Numbered from the stretch's first letter, positions 22,725 through 33,044 are shown. The stretch: DNA of 34,478 bases from Caldilineaceae bacterium (GCA_023384455.1 JAHDWH010000046.1:1-34478), one strand, 5' to 3'. The notes: generated by a model not told the origin, from the letters alone. Made by a program: numbers and translations.

Positions 22725-23870
22725 ATGTCCATCGGTCAGCAATTTCCCAGCGAGTGGCGCAGCCACACCGACCCCGTCAGCGGCGTAACTGTCGAGCAAC
22801 TCACCAACCACAAAGGTCACAGCCACCACTTCTACTTCACCAATCCCGGCTGGTATGACAACGACAGCCGCCTGCTCTTTTCCTCGGATCGCCACAATGC
22901 CACCAATCTCTACAGCCTGGAACTGGCAACCGGCACGATTACCCAACTGACCGATTTGGAGCAGTTGCCCCTGCCGCGGGAAGTGGAGTTTCTGCGCGCC
23001 TGCGTCCACGCCGGCAACAACGAAGCCTATTTCTGGCACGGCTACGATCTGTGTGCGCTCAACCTGACCAGCCTGGCGCAGCGGATTCTCTACACAATGC
23101 CCGACGGCTGGGACGTGTCGATGAACAACGCCACCGCCGACGGCCAATACGTCTGCGCCAGCATCTCCGAGGATATGTCGGATCGCTTTCCCGTGGATTT
23201 GCTGCGGGGCTACGTGGGCTTTCGGGAGACCTGGGAGGCCAAACCCCTGAGCCGGGTGATGCGGGTGGCGGTGGATGGCAGCGGTGGGGAGGTGATGTGG
23301 GAGGAGAACTATTGGGTGGGCCACGTCAATACGTCACCCACCCAATCCCACCTGCTCACCTTCTGCCACGAGGGGCCGTGGCATCTGGTGGACAACCGCA
23401 TTTGGGGGCTGGATATGAATACGGGCGCGGTCTGGCAGATTCGCCCCCGGGACGAGGCGGGGGAGACCGTCGGCCACGAGTACTGGCACGCCGACGGCAT
23501 CCACATCAGCTATCACGGCCAGAAGGCCAATGGCTACAAATTCTTCGGCAAAGTGCGCTACGACAACACAGACCGCCAGGAGTACGCCTTCCCCCACGTC
23601 ACCGGCCACATCCACTCCAACGATTTTGGTCTGATTGTGGGCGACGGCGGCAAAGTTGTGCGTCTGTGGAAGTGGAACGGCGACGGCTTCGACGGCCCCA
23701 AAGTCCTGGCCCGCCACGGCAGCAGTATGCACATCCAGCAGACCCACGCCCACCCCCGCTTCAGCCCGGACGGCTCATATGTGGTCTACACCAGCGACGT
23801 GTCAGGCTATGGGAATCTCTATCGGGTAGCGGTAGCGGATTTTGAAACGCTGCCCGACGCGCAGGATTGA
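22725..23870 (+). CDS. Oligogalacturonate lyase (polysaccharide lyase family 22)
   Basis: A 381-residue oligogalacturonide lyase, which cleaves short pectin fragments (unsaturated and saturated di- and trigalacturonates) to the 5-keto-uronate that enters the KDG pathway. Length is normal (about 385). The seven-bladed propeller has repeated blade strands such as DSRLLFSSDRHNATNLYSLE (47-66) and SPDGSYVVYTSD (347-358). The catalytic and metal-binding motifs are present: CHEGPWHLVD (214-223) containing the presumed base, HEYWHADG (251-258) with a metal His, and QQTHAHP (338-344), matching the Gln-x-x-His-x-His cluster of the Mn2+ site. The ATG at 22725 follows AGGAGG by 5 bases. There is no signal peptide, so it acts in the cytoplasm on imported oligomers. 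It anchors the view that this neighbourhood handles pectin-derived sugars. Confidence 0.9.
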   Translation: MSIGQQFPSEWRSHTDPVSGVTVEQLTNHKGHSHHFYFTNPGWYDNDSRLLFSSDRHNATNLYSLELATGTITQLTDLEQLPLPREVEFLRACVHAGNNEAYFWHGYDLCALNLTSLAQRILYTMPDGWDVSMNNATADGQYVCASISEDMSDRFPVDLLRGYVGFRETWEAKPLSRVMRVAVDGSGGEVMWEENYWVGHVNTSPTQSHLLTFCHEGPWHLVDNRIWGLDMNTGAVWQIRPRDEAGETVGHEYWHADGIHISYHGQKANGYKFFGKVRYDNTDRQEYAFPHVTGHIHSNDFGLIVGDGGKVVRLWKWNGDGFDGPKVLARHGSSMHIQQTHAHPRFSPDGSYVVYTSDVSGYGNLYRVAVADFETLPDAQD

Positions 23871-23931
23871 CGTATTGCCCGTTAAGTAAATAGCGATGAT
23901 CAGCGGGGATTCTTCATTCGTGGGTAACGGC

Positions 23932-25758
23932 TCACCCCCTCCCATCCTCCCCCACCGTGGGGGAGGAGTCGCTCCAGTTCCCTCCCTGGAATGGGGAGGG
24001 GTAGGCTGGGGTGGCTGAACAATTACTCCTCAACTGCACGTTGTGCAGATTGGCATAGACACCTTTTCGTGCCATCAACTCGTCGTGGGTTCCCTGCTCA
24101 GCAATTCCGTTATGGGCCAGGACAACAATCCGTTGGGCGTTGCGCACGGTTGAGAGCCGGTGGGCAATCACAAGTGTCGTGCGGTTGTCGCTCAGGCCCT
24201 CCAGCGAATCCTGCACGGCCTTCTCGCTTTCATTGTCCAGCGCGCTGGTTGCTTCATCAAAAATGATGACCGGTGGGTCTTTCAGGAAGACCCGGGCAAT
24301 GCTCAACCGCTGCTTTTGCCCGCCGGATAATTTCACGCCCCGCTGACCGATATCCGTGTCATAGCCGTGGGACAAGGCCATAATAAACTCGTGGGCATTC
24401 GCCTTTTTGGCTGCCGCCACAATCTCTTCGTGGCTGGCCTCCAGTTTGCCGTAGCGGATATTGTCGGCCACTGTCCCGGCAAAGAGATAGACATCCTGCT
24501 GGACAATCCCGATATTCTGCCGCAAAGAGCGCAGGCGAATGTCCCGGATATTCTTGCCGTCCAGGAGGATTTCCCCCTCATCGACCTCGTAAAAGCGTGG
24601 AATCAGCGAACAGAGGGTCGTCTTGCCCACGCCAGAAGCTCCCACCAATGCCACATAGTCTCCCCTTTTGATATCCAGAGAGATGTTCTGCAGGACCTGA
24701 TTGGCGTCCTCTTTGTAGCGAAAGCTGACATTGCGGAAGGTCACATTGCCCTGGACGTGGCTGAGTTCGCTGGCATTGGCGCTGTCCTGAATGTCCGGCT
24801 CCGCCTCCAGCACTTCCATAAAACGGTCAAAACCGGTCATGCCTTCCTGATAGAGTCGGGCGAAGTTGCCAAAACGCCGGATCGGTTCGATGAGGATACC
24901 CACGCAGAGCAGAAATGTCAGAAGATCGGCCAAATCCAGGGATTCGTTTACAATGGCGACGCCCCCAAAGACAATAACGGCAATGGTCATCAGGTGGGTG
25001 AAGGCGACCAGCCCTTCATAAAAAAAGGTCTCGCTGCGAAAAGCGTCTTTTTTGCTTTCGACAAAACGCTGATTTTCGCAGGCAAACTTTTCTGTTTCAA
25101 TCGCTTCGTTGGAGAATGAGCGGACCACCCGAATCCCCGCCAGGGAATCCTCCACCTGGGCATTGATGTCGCCGATTCTGTCTCTGCTGCGGCGCAGGGC
25201 ACTCTTCATTTTCCGATTGAAATAGAAGGCGTACCCCGCCATCACAGGCAGGAAAATGAAGATAATCAGGGCCAGTTTGGCGTTGATAGCCACGAGAATC
25301 GTGAAGGCACCGACAAAGTTCAGGAAGGAAATGGCGATATCTTCCGGGCCGTGATGAAAGAGTTCGGACATAGCAAAGGAGTCATTGGTGATGCGGGTCA
25401 TCAACTGGCCGGTCTTCTGTTCGTCGTAGAAACGGAACGAGAGCTTTTGCAGATGCGCAAAGAGTTCGCCGCGCATATCCCGCTCCATCTTTGCCCCCAT
25501 TATGTGGCCCTGATAGGCAACGAACATATCACAGAGTGTATAGATCACAACCAGCCCCAGCATCACCCCACCCATTGTATAGATTTGGCTGAGCCTGTCC
25601 GCTGCGTTCCCCGCCAATAGTTCTTTGGTGATATAGCGCACGCACAGGGGGAGCGCGAGGGTGATGGCCGAAACGACAAATGCGCAGGCGATGTCGGCAA
25701 AGAAGAGGCCCAGATAGGGTCTGTAGTAGGAAATAAATTTTCTGCTGCGCGAATTCAC
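23932..25758 (-). CDS. MsbA-like ABC exporter with repeat-derived C-terminal tail
   Basis: A 608-residue ABC half-exporter, related in layout to the one at 14417-16213. The transmembrane domain has hydrophobic spans near 15-40, 62-80, 145-178 and 255-290; the coupling segment is YDEQKTGQLMTR (111-122). The nucleotide domain has Walker A GASGVGKTT (373-381), signature LSGGQ (477-481), Walker B VIIFDEA (497-503) and H-loop His533. The start is GTG at 25758 with GGGAGAG 7 bases upstream. From about residue 580 the sequence (ATPAYPSPFQGG onward) is translation of a dispersed C/G-rich repeat that also supplies the stop codon, so the natural C-terminus has been replaced or extended. The core is intact and the tail is probably harmless. 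Substrate unknown. Confidence 0.9.
   Translation of the reverse strand: MNSRSRKFISYYRPYLGLFFADIACAFVVSAITLALPLCVRYITKELLAGNAADRLSQIYTMGGVMLGLVVIYTLCDMFVAYQGHIMGAKMERDMRGELFAHLQKLSFRFYDEQKTGQLMTRITNDSFAMSELFHHGPEDIAISFLNFVGAFTILVAINAKLALIIFIFLPVMAGYAFYFNRKMKSALRRSRDRIGDINAQVEDSLAGIRVVRSFSNEAIETEKFACENQRFVESKKDAFRSETFFYEGLVAFTHLMTIAVIVFGGVAIVNESLDLADLLTFLLCVGILIEPIRRFGNFARLYQEGMTGFDRFMEVLEAEPDIQDSANASELSHVQGNVTFRNVSFRYKEDANQVLQNISLDIKRGDYVALVGASGVGKTTLCSLIPRFYEVDEGEILLDGKNIRDIRLRSLRQNIGIVQQDVYLFAGTVADNIRYGKLEASHEEIVAAAKKANAHEFIMALSHGYDTDIGQRGVKLSGGQKQRLSIARVFLKDPPVIIFDEATSALDNESEKAVQDSLEGLSDNRTTLVIAHRLSTVRNAQRIVVLAHNGIAEQGTHDELMARKGVYANLHNVQLRSNCSATPAYPSPFQGGNWSDSSPTVGEDGRG
23934..23970. repeat. 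37-bp C/G-rich hairpin repeat (copy 1)
   Basis: The block contains the palindrome CCTCCCCCACCGTGGGGGAGG. A second copy in opposite orientation lies at 27750-27786. Copy 1 covers the end of the ABC exporter and provides its last codons. Confidence 0.85.
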
Positions 25759-25818
25759 AAAATCTCTCCCTTGCTATCGTCCACTAAAAAAGCCACCGGC
25801 ACTTTGCCCGGGGCCAAT

Positions 25819-25925
25819 CAACGCAAAGGGTCACGGGATAGAATTTGTCTGCCCGTGGCCCTTTGCGTTGTATTTCCTGTGTGGATGGGAAAATAAAAGG
25901 TCACAGAGCAATCGCCCTGTGACCT
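25819..25925. repeat. Two adjacent hairpins upstream of the ABC exporter
   Basis: Hairpin one has arms CAACGCAAAGGGTCACGGG (25819-25837) and 25852-25870, 19 pairs with one G-U and a 14-nt loop. Hairpin two has arms AGGTCACAG (25898-25906) and CTGTGACCT (25917-25925) with a 10-nt loop. Neither has a convincing U-run on either strand. They could slow or end transcription between the membrane-protein gene and the exporter gene, or be mobile repeats. The 572-bp gap 25759-26330 holds no convincing gene. Confidence 0.75.
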
Positions 25926-26150
25926 GTCTCGTTCAGATTGTGGCGCGCGACAAACTTATGCCGCGGCCCGTGAGCGAGAAAGCGCCGTCACTGGGGGGAT
26001 GCCCGTCGTTGAGGATAGACTGTTGCGTCGTAACATCAGGAACACCCCCTTTCTGCGTAGGGTAGAATCGAATAATGAGTGGCATCTTAGCGGAGCGCCA
26101 TAGATTTGTCAAAGAATGTGTAGTGGTCAAGAACATCGCAAAATTTGTAG

Positions 26151-26304
26151 GTGCGGTTTGCAACCGCACTTCTTCGGGTGAAAGTACTTGCCATTTTCAG
26201 AGCAGTTCCTCATGCGACTTCGTTGCGCCACGGGGGATGAAAATGTAGGTCGGACTGTTAGTCCGACGGACCTGCAACGTCGCTGGTCGGACTAACAGTC
26301 CGAC
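26151..26304. repeat. REP-like palindrome cluster
   Basis: GTGCGGTTTGCAACCGCAC (26151-26169) is an 8-bp-stem palindrome. GTCGGACTGTTAGTCCGAC (26249-26267) is also palindromic, and its exact reverse complement stands at 26286-26304, so the two can also pair with each other. These look like REP/BIME-type dispersed repeats following the stop of the membrane-protein gene transcribed leftward. Confidence 0.8.
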
Positions 26305-26330
26305 GTACGATGGCTATTTTTCAGGGCAGG

Positions 26331-27476
26331 TCAACGCACCTGATACCCGACAGCGATTCTCGAAAATGCTGCTTCAAATGCCTCTGCCGATACCCCATAG
26401 ACCGCCGGTATCAGCGCTGCCCAGCCGTCGTGCCGGGTCAGCCCGGTCAGCAGAACGGGCAGAGCCTCCTGCCCGTAGGTGTCCGTTGCGTAGTCGATGA
26501 GCAGCGCCAGAGCTACGGCGCGGGCGTTGCTGCGCTGTGGACCGGACGGCTGGTTCTCTTCCTTCTCGCTGGACCAGACGGCTTCCGGCAGGCCTAGCCC
26601 GGCGAAGGTATCCGCTGCCGGGGAAAGGCGTAGGCCGGAGCGAGCCGCCGGTCCACAGGCCAAAGGAAGGGAATAATCCAGTGGTGACAGATGCCAGACA
26701 GAGAAGGTTCGGCAGATGCTGGTCAAGAAATCGCCAGGGACGGCCGCACCCGCCCGGCTATGACGCCAACGGACAATCTCCTCCCGACTCTCGGCCAGAG
26801 GGCCACCCGCATCCCAGAGCAGCCACAGACGCAGCCCGCCCAGCAGGGGCTGCCAGCCCGCCGGAATGTCGTGGACAACACCCGCTTCGTAGACCGCCTG
26901 ATCCACCAGCGCAACCACCCAACTCTGGCGCAGCAGATCGGCCTGTTGCCATTGGCCGGGCCTGGGGAGCAGCGCCGGGGAAGGCAGAGTGACTTGCCCC
27001 CTGGTCGTATCCCAATTGATTGCATCCGTTCCCTGCACCAAAACGGACAATCGACCATCCGGCGCACCCGCGCCGTGACTCGGCGGCACACCCACCGCCG
27101 CCAATGTATCCACATACAGCGCTTCCAACTCCTCTGCCAGCGCTGCCACCAGCGCCACATCCGCCCCACTAGCGCCAATACGCAGATGCTCGGTCAGAAT
27201 CACCTGGCGGCCGGCTCCGGCCAACCGGTCCGCACTGAGGGCAGGATGCAGGGAATGCGTCTCCCCAGCCTGGGCCGCCAACACCGACCCACTGCTCCAC
27301 AACCCGTAGCCCGCCAGCACCAGTAGCACAGAGAGCAGCCCGGCCACCTCCCGGAAAGAGTACCGGGCGCGGCTGGGCACAGATTCCGTCGGGCCAGGGG
27401 GCAGTGCCGGTTCGGAAAAATCCCATTCATTTTCGTCCAGCAATATCTGCCACTCCACCGCTATTTGTTTCTTCAT
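26331..27476 (-). CDS. Single-pass membrane protein, possible degenerate peptidase-like domain
   Basis: A 381-residue protein I cannot name. Residues 1-40 are cytoplasmic and acidic; one transmembrane segment spans about 46-64 (VAGLLSVLLVLAGYGLW). The remaining 310 residues should lie outside the membrane. The C-terminal part reads AVALALLIDYATDTYGQEAL, followed by AVYGVSAEAFEAAFSRIA, which resembles the end of gluzincin (peptidase MA-like) proteins. The expected zinc HExxH motif is not seen, so catalysis is unlikely and the relation is tentative. The ATG at 27476 was preferred over the ATG two codons earlier because GGAGG lies 6 bases upstream of it and directly abuts the other. It is divergent from the BTAD regulator gene; no anti-sigma motif was found. 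Confidence 0.6.
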   Translation of the reverse strand: MKKQIAVEWQILLDENEWDFSEPALPPGPTESVPSRARYSFREVAGLLSVLLVLAGYGLWSSGSVLAAQAGETHSLHPALSADRLAGAGRQVILTEHLRIGASGADVALVAALAEELEALYVDTLAAVGVPPSHGAGAPDGRLSVLVQGTDAINWDTTRGQVTLPSPALLPRPGQWQQADLLRQSWVVALVDQAVYEAGVVHDIPAGWQPLLGGLRLWLLWDAGGPLAESREEIVRWRHSRAGAAVPGDFLTSICRTFSVWHLSPLDYSLPLACGPAARSGLRLSPAADTFAGLGLPEAVWSSEKEENQPSGPQRSNARAVALALLIDYATDTYGQEALPVLLTGLTRHDGWAALIPAVYGVSAEAFEAAFSRIAVGYQVR

Positions 27477-27683
27477 TGCCATCCTCCAACTATATTCTTA
27501 CAAGAACTATCCGCGTTCTATTCTCTCCGGAAGGAACGCTGACACCGGCCCGGACACGAGAGTCTCTGGTAAGCGCCCGGGCCGCAGCCAGCGTTCGTAC
27601 ATCCAGCATAGCCAGCCCGCGTAGCCAAAGCGCGCCCGTCCCCGGCAACAGCGATCCCAAAGCGTGGAATTTTGCGATCCCAC

Positions 27684-27712
27684 TTGAGAATCATCGACTT
27701 TTGCCGTATACT
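27684..27712 (+). promoter_or_regulatory. Sigma70-type promoter of the BTAD-STAND regulator
   Basis: TTGAGA (27684-27689) and TATACT (27707-27712) are separated by exactly 17 bases and lie 130 bases upstream of the regulator start codon, in the right direction. The resulting leader would contain the inverted repeat at 27731-27818. The boxes are close to consensus. Confidence 0.6.
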
Positions 27713-27730
27713 TCTGGTAAGCCCATTGCA

Positions 27731-27818
27731 GCCACGAATGACACAGATCGACTCCTCCCCCAAGGTGGGGGAGGTTGGGAGGGGGTAAGCAGTTACGCAA
27801 ATTAGTGTCATTCGTGGC
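27731..27818. repeat. Nested inverted repeat containing the 37-bp repeat (copy 2)
   Basis: Outer arms GCCACGAATGACAC (27731-27744) and 27805-27818 are exact complements over 14 bp. Between them, 27750-27786 is the reverse-oriented copy of the C/G-rich hairpin repeat seen at 23934-23970. It ends 25 bases before the start codon of the regulator, so it would form a large structured leader. The arrangement is that of a small mobile-repeat unit with terminal arms. Confidence 0.8.
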
Positions 27819-27843
27819 AAAAGTCTGAAGGGAGCTTCCCCCA

Positions 27844-30800
27844 ATGCAGAAACTCGAAGTACGCGTGCTGGGCACACCCCAGGTCCACCTGAACGGCGCG
27901 CCTGTCCGCTTCCGCCTGCGCAAATCCCTGGCCCTGTTTATCTACCTGACCGTCACCCGTCAGCCCCACAGCCGGGATAAACTGGCGACCCTTCTCTGGC
28001 CGGGCTACGACCAATCCACCACCCGGGCCTATCTGCGCAAAGCCCTCTCCCTGCTCCAGCAGGACCTGCCCGGCGACTGGCTGAAGATCGACCGCCATCA
28101 ACTCGCCCTGGCCGACTGCCACAACTTTTGGCTGGATGCGGCCGAATATGCCGCCCTTGCCAACGGGGGCGGGAAGGGCAGCCTGGACAGGCTGGAACAC
28201 GCGGCCGCGCTCTATACCGGCGACTTTTTGGACGGCTTCAGCCTGCCCGACGCCGAGGGTTTTGAGGAGTGGCGGCTGCACGAGGCGGAGAGTCTGCGGG
28301 GCAGATTGATGGGTGTGCTGAAAGAGGTGGTCGATGGGCTGGCCTCCCAGGGGGAAGCCAGCCGCGCCCTGGCCTATGCCCGCCAGCGGGTAGAGTTGGA
28401 CGCTTACGACGAAGCAGCCCACGTAGCCCTTATGAATCTCTACGCGGCCAACGGACAGAGCGGCCCGGCTATCCGCCAGTACGAAACCCTTGTCCGTCTG
28501 CTGAAGGACGAGTTGGGTGTGCTCCCCGCAGCAGAGACGACGGCGACTTGGCGGGAGATTGTGGAAAATGGACGGCGCAACAACGTGCAGAACGTCCCCC
28601 TGCCCGCAGCTGTCCAGACGGACATCCCCAGCGGGCCACCCTCCAACCTGCCCCACCTGCCCGCCAGCTTTGTGGGCCGGGAAGAAGAACTGGGCCTGAT
28701 TGCTGCGCGGCTGGCAGACCCCGCCTGCCGTCTGCTCACCCTGGCCGGGCCGGGGGGAATGGGCAAGAGCCGTCTCGCTATCGAAGCCGGGACCCGGCTG
28801 CTGGCCGACAGCCCGGCGCTCTTCCCCGACGGCGTCTGGTTTGTGCCGCTGGTTGCCGCTGAGACGCGGGATGGGCTGGTGAGCCAACTGGCCGACACCT
28901 TTCAACTGCCCTTTGCCCGCATGGGTGATCCTTTCCCCGAATTGCTCAAACGGTTGGAGCAGAAGCGGTTGCTGATTGTGTTGGACAATTTTGAGCAACT
29001 GCTGGCACACGCGCCTCTCCTCTCTCAATTGCTGACCGTTGCGGGCGGGGTGAAGCTGCTCGTCACCAGCCGGGAGCGGCTGAATCTGCCCGAAGAATGG
29101 CTGATCCATCTGCACGGGCTGGCCGTTCCGCCAGACCTGTCAGGTACGCCCGCCGACTTTTCTCGTGTACCCGATGTCTCTATGGGCGCACCTGACAGGT
29201 CTCCTCCCGCGCCTGCGTTGACCCTCTTTACCCAACGCCTGCGCCAGTTGCAGCTAGATTTTGCGCCCACCGGTGAAGAGGGGCGCTGGGCCGGGGAGGT
29301 TTGCCGGATGGTGGGGGGGATGCCCCTGGCCCTGGAGCTGGCCGCGGCCTGGGGGGATGTGCTTTCCTGCCGGGAGATCGTTCAGCAGTTGGAGATAAGT
29401 CTGGGCATTCTGCGCTCTGAGAGCCTGAGTCTTCCCGAACGCCACCGCAGTATGGCCGCGGTGCTGGCGTCAGCCTGGCAGCGGCTGAGCGGGGAGGAGC
29501 AGCAGGTTATGGCCAGGCTCTCGCTTTTTCGGGGCGGCTTCACCCGGGAGGCGGCCGCGGCTGTCACCGGCGCGTCTTTGCTGCTCCTGCAGGGGCTGAT
29601 CCATCGCTCGCTGCTGCGGCGCACGGGCGAAGGGCGCTATGAAATGCAGGAGCTAATCCGCCAGTACGCGGGGGAGCGGCTGGCCCGCCAGCCCGAACGC
29701 CACGCCGCGGCCCAGGCCGCCCACGCCGGCTACTTCGCCGCTTTCATCCAGGCCAGAGAGAAGGAATTGACGACGAATCCCAGCCCGGCGCTGTTGGACG
29801 AGGTGGCGGCGGATATAGAGAATGTGCGGGTGGCCTGGCGCTATGCCCTGGAACGGGATGAGATGGAGTTGCTACTTCAGATGGTTGTGGGCCTTGCCAA
29901 ATTTCGCCACAATCGGGCCGAATGGTCTGGCGTCGTAGACACGGCTTATCTTATGGCCGCATCTCATTGTGAAGAAACTTGGGGCAAAGTACTGGCCACA
30001 CGCTCTGGGGAAGACGCGCTGAAGGCCCAGTTGGTATGGGGTTTGATTCTACGGGAGAGCGGAACTGCCCAGCGACGGGCAGGCCGCACCGCTCATTATG
30101 TGGCACTGATCAAGCGGGCAATACAGCGATTACACCCGATCAGCGAACGCTGGCCTGGTCATTTGGCCGTGGCCTATCTTGAGCGCTCTCTGTGTACAAG
30201 CCTGGCAGGGGAAACAATAGACCCGTTTGAAATGGTGGACATTGCCATCCACTGGGCAGAGAAGGCGGAAAGTCCAAGAGAGCTTTGTAGCATTCTTAGT
30301 GAAAAGGGAGTCAAGCTGATTAATGCTGGACGACTGGCCGAAGGGATCGCTGATTGTCAGAGAGCCGTTTCTCTGGCCGACGAGGCCAATGTAATTGATG
30401 TAAAGATTGGGGCGTTGTCGCGTCTGGGAATAGCAGCCCATCGCCTGGGGGATTACACCCAGGCGTACACAGCCCTGCAGAGTGCCAACGAACTAAAATC
30501 CCGCGTCAATAACGCATTCATTGAATGGTCAGTCAGCGTTGCGCGCATCAATCTGTTACGGGATATGGGCAAATTGCAGGAAGCAGCCTTGGGGGTTGCA
30601 GATTTGGAACGTTATGTCCGCCAGCCGAATGTGAGCGTCTCCAATTACTGGCTGATAGAACTTCCGATTCTACAGGCGATGGTTTTCTGGGACGAGGGCG
30701 AATTGGAGCAGGCACTCAGTTTGTTGGAAGTTGGGCTGGAAAAGCAGGTTGCGTTAGGACATCAGGGCGGCGGCGAGGCAGATGTGCGCCTGTTTCTGGC

Positions 30801-31302
30801 TTGGGTGGTAAGCAGGAAAGGTGACCTGCGCCGAGGAATTGACGAAGCCCGGCGCAGTCTGGCTGCATACGCAAAACTACAGCATACCCCCCAGCAGGCC
30901 GAAGCGCTGGCTCTGCTCAGCCAGTTGCACACATTGGCGGGCAGCGAAACACCCACCGCCATCCGCCAGAGCATCGACCTGGCCCTGCGTCTCTCCCAAA
31001 GCGCGGGGACTGTACCCGTGACGCTGGAAGCACTCTATTCCCTGGCATTGCTCCACAGCCGCGGCGACCCGGAAGAACAGGCCCAGGCCATCCGCCTGCT
31101 GGCCCTCATCGACAAACACCCCTCCGCCCGCTGGGAGACCCGGCAGCGGGCCAGCCAACTCTCGATGACCCTGCGCGCGGGGATGCCCCTGGCCCGTTTC
31201 GCCAGTCTGCGTGAACAGGGCTTTGGGCTGCGGCTGGAGGATGCGGTGACGGCAGCGATCGGGGAGGGCGTGAAAGTGGGCGCGCTGGTGGAGATGGGGT
31301 AG
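27844..31302 (+). CDS. BTAD-STAND-helical repeat transcriptional regulator (SARP/AfsR-like)
   Basis: A 1152-residue multidomain regulator. Residues 5-95 form an OmpR-type winged HTH (SARP family) for DNA binding. Residues about 97-245 are the bacterial transcriptional activation (BTAD) helical domain. A STAND/NB-ARC ATPase follows, with Walker A GPGGMGKS (302-309) and Walker [11 protein letters not shown] (375-384), then a winged-helix-like region around 505-600. The C-terminal half (about 620-1150) is helical repeat sequence of TPR type, which usually senses the inducer. Such proteins are ATP-dependent switches activating nearby genes. The ATG at 27844 has GAAGGGAG 9 bases upstream, and a good promoter lies at 27684. 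The permease gene begins 13 bases after its stop, so the two are probably co-transcribed. No frameshift is seen. Confidence 0.85.
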   Translation: MQKLEVRVLGTPQVHLNGAPVRFRLRKSLALFIYLTVTRQPHSRDKLATLLWPGYDQSTTRAYLRKALSLLQQDLPGDWLKIDRHQLALADCHNFWLDAAEYAALANGGGKGSLDRLEHAAALYTGDFLDGFSLPDAEGFEEWRLHEAESLRGRLMGVLKEVVDGLASQGEASRALAYARQRVELDAYDEAAHVALMNLYAANGQSGPAIRQYETLVRLLKDELGVLPAAETTATWREIVENGRRNNVQNVPLPAAVQTDIPSGPPSNLPHLPASFVGREEELGLIAARLADPACRLLTLAGPGGMGKSRLAIEAGTRLLADSPALFPDGVWFVPLVAAETRDGLVSQLADTFQLPFARMGDPFPELLKRLEQKRLLIVLDNFEQLLAHAPLLSQLLTVAGGVKLLVTSRERLNLPEEWLIHLHGLAVPPDLSGTPADFSRVPDVSMGAPDRSPPAPALTLFTQRLRQLQLDFAPTGEEGRWAGEVCRMVGGMPLALELAAAWGDVLSCREIVQQLEISLGILRSESLSLPERHRSMAAVLASAWQRLSGEEQQVMARLSLFRGGFTREAAAAVTGASLLLLQGLIHRSLLRRTGEGRYEMQELIRQYAGERLARQPERHAAAQAAHAGYFAAFIQAREKELTTNPSPALLDEVAADIENVRVAWRYALERDEMELLLQMVVGLAKFRHNRAEWSGVVDTAYLMAASHCEETWGKVLATRSGEDALKAQLVWGLILRESGTAQRRAGRTAHYVALIKRAIQRLHPISERWPGHLAVAYLERSLCTSLAGETIDPFEMVDIAIHWAEKAESPRELCSILSEKGVKLINAGRLAEGIADCQRAVSLADEANVIDVKIGALSRLGIAAHRLGDYTQAYTALQSANELKSRVNNAFIEWSVSVARINLLRDMGKLQEAALGVADLERYVRQPNVSVSNYWLIELPILQAMVFWDEGELEQALSLLEVGLEKQVALGHQGGGEADVRLFLAWVVSRKGDLRRGIDEARRSLAAYAKLQHTPQQAEALALLSQLHTLAGSETPTAIRQSIDLALRLSQSAGTVPVTLEALYSLALLHSRGDPEEQAQAIRLLALIDKHPSARWETRQRASQLSMTLRAGMPLARFASLREQGFGLRLEDAVTAAIGEGVKVGALVEMG

Positions 31303-31315
31303 AATCGGTGGACAG

Positions 31316-32962
31316 ATGAAACTTCTTCCCGGACGGTTCGCCTATCTCTACGCCCTCCCCCTGCTCTTTCTGGCGGGCTTCTATTTCTACCCCCTGGCCG
31401 CCATTCTGCGGGTCAGCTTTGCCCAGGAGGGGGTCGGCGGCGCGCTGTGGCGTCAGCCCTTCTTCTGGCGGGTGCTCTGGTTCACCACCTGGCAGGCCGG
31501 CGCGTCCACTCTGCTGACACTGCTCATCGGGCTGCCCCTGGCCTGGCTCTTCGCCCGCTTTGATTTTCCCGGCAAATCCCTCCTGCGCGCCCTGACAACC
31601 ATCCCCTTTGTCATGCCGACGGTTGTGGTGGCCGCGGCCTTTACCACCCTCCTCGGACCGAGCGGTCTGCTCAATGAATGGCTGATGGGGCTGTTTTCTC
31701 TCACCGGGCCCCCCGTCCATCTGCTGCAAACGGTCTGGGTGATTCTGCTGGCCCACGTCTTTTACAATGTCAGTGTAGTGATCCGCACGGTCGGTTCGTT
31801 CTGGGCCAGTCTCAATCCCCACCTGGACGAGGCCGCGGCGGTGCTGGGCGCTTCCGCCCTGCGTCGCTTCCGCTGGATTACCCTCCCCCTGCTCCTGCCC
31901 AGCGTGACCGCGGCGGGGCTGCTGGTCTTTCTTTTCTGCTTTACCAGCTTTGGGGTTGTGCTGATTCTGGGGGGTCTGCGCTTCGCCACTCTGGAGGTGG
32001 AGATCTACCGCCAGGCCATCAGCCTCTTCAATCTGCCTGTGGCGGCTTCCCTGGCGCTGGTACAGATGGGGCTGACCTTTGGGGTGATGGCTCTCTACAC
32101 CCGGATGCAGCGCCGGGCCAGCCTGCCCCTGGAACAGCGCCCGTCCCAGACAACCGCCCGCGCCCCCCGCTCCCCGGCAGAGGCGGCGCTGCTCCTGGGC
32201 GGGGTGCTGCTGGTGCTTCTGCTGCTGCTTGCGCCCCTGCTCTCCCTGGCCTGGCGCAGTATTTCTCTGGGCGGCGAAGGGTTGACGCTGGCCTATTTTC
32301 AGGAGTTGACCGTCAATCGGCGGGGCAGCGCTTTCTTCGTGCCGCCCCTCTATGCCATCCGCAATTCGGTGCTGGTCGCCCTGGCAGTGGTTGGGCTGAG
32401 TCTGGTGTTGGGTATCATCAGCGCCTATCTGCTGGCCCGCCGCCAGGGCTGGCTGACCGCACTCCTCGACCCCCTCTTTTTGCTGCCCCTGGGCACCTCC
32501 GCGGTGACCCTCGGCCTGGGCTATATTGTGGCGATGGGCAGCCTGCGCGCCTCGCTTGTGCTGATCCCCATCGCACATACGCTGATCGCCGCGCCCTTTG
32601 TGGTGCGCACCCTCCTGCCTGCCCTGCGCAGTTTGAACCCGCGCCTGCGGGAAGCGGCTGCCGTCCTGGGCGCGTCGCCCTTCCGGGTCTGGTGGAAGGT
32701 GGACCTGCCCCTCCTGCGCCCGGCGCTGATTGTGGGCGCGGTCTTTGCCTTCACCATCAGTCTGGGCGAGTTTGGGGCCACGCTCCTCATCAGCCGCCCG
32801 GACTTCCCCACAATGCCGGTGGTTATCTATCAGGCCCTGGGCCAGCCCGGCGCGCTGAACTACGGCAAAGCCACGGCCATGAGTACGATTCTCATGGCCG
32901 TGGCCGGGGTCGGTCTGTTGCTCATCGAGCGGCTGCGCTGGGAAGGCAGCGGGGAGTTTTGA
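31316..32962 (+). CDS. ABC transporter permease, fused two-domain (iron/thiamine type)
   Basis: A 548-residue inner-membrane permease with two fused binding-protein-dependent transport domains, as in ThiP and FbpB/SfuB-like iron or thiamine importers. Each half has an EAA loop that contacts the ATPase: [20 protein letters not shown] (172-191) and [20 protein letters not shown] (446-465). About twelve membrane spans are visible, six before and six after a linker near 265-290. It begins 13 bases after the BTAD regulator. No periplasmic binding protein or ATPase gene is visible in the window, because the next gene is on the opposite strand; the partners are elsewhere or shared. The ATG at 31316 has only a weak GGTGGA site. 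Confidence 0.88.
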   Translation: MKLLPGRFAYLYALPLLFLAGFYFYPLAAILRVSFAQEGVGGALWRQPFFWRVLWFTTWQAGASTLLTLLIGLPLAWLFARFDFPGKSLLRALTTIPFVMPTVVVAAAFTTLLGPSGLLNEWLMGLFSLTGPPVHLLQTVWVILLAHVFYNVSVVIRTVGSFWASLNPHLDEAAAVLGASALRRFRWITLPLLLPSVTAAGLLVFLFCFTSFGVVLILGGLRFATLEVEIYRQAISLFNLPVAASLALVQMGLTFGVMALYTRMQRRASLPLEQRPSQTTARAPRSPAEAALLLGGVLLVLLLLLAPLLSLAWRSISLGGEGLTLAYFQELTVNRRGSAFFVPPLYAIRNSVLVALAVVGLSLVLGIISAYLLARRQGWLTALLDPLFLLPLGTSAVTLGLGYIVAMGSLRASLVLIPIAHTLIAAPFVVRTLLPALRSLNPRLREAAAVLGASPFRVWWKVDLPLLRPALIVGAVFAFTISLGEFGATLLISRPDFPTMPVVIYQALGQPGALNYGKATAMSTILMAVAGVGLLLIERLRWEGSGEF

Positions 32963-32997
32963 ATAGGGAATTTGGAATGCGGAGTGCGGAATGGATG

Positions 32998-33044
32998 AAA
33001 CGTGAAACGTGAGATTGGGTCGTGCGATCTCACGTTTCACGTTT
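32998..33044. terminator. Bidirectional terminator between convergent genes
   Basis: Arms AAACGTGAAACGTGAGAT (32998-33015) and 33027-33044 are exact complements over 18 bp with an 11-nt loop. It stands between the permease (+) and the enolase-superfamily gene (-), 35 bases after the first stop and 12 bases after the second. Stem ends are A/T-rich on both strands. Confidence 0.8.

Noticed and set aside
25933-26169. 78-codon open frame in the repeat-rich gap
   Set aside because: It spans one of the palindromes, has no ribosome site and no recognisable domain.
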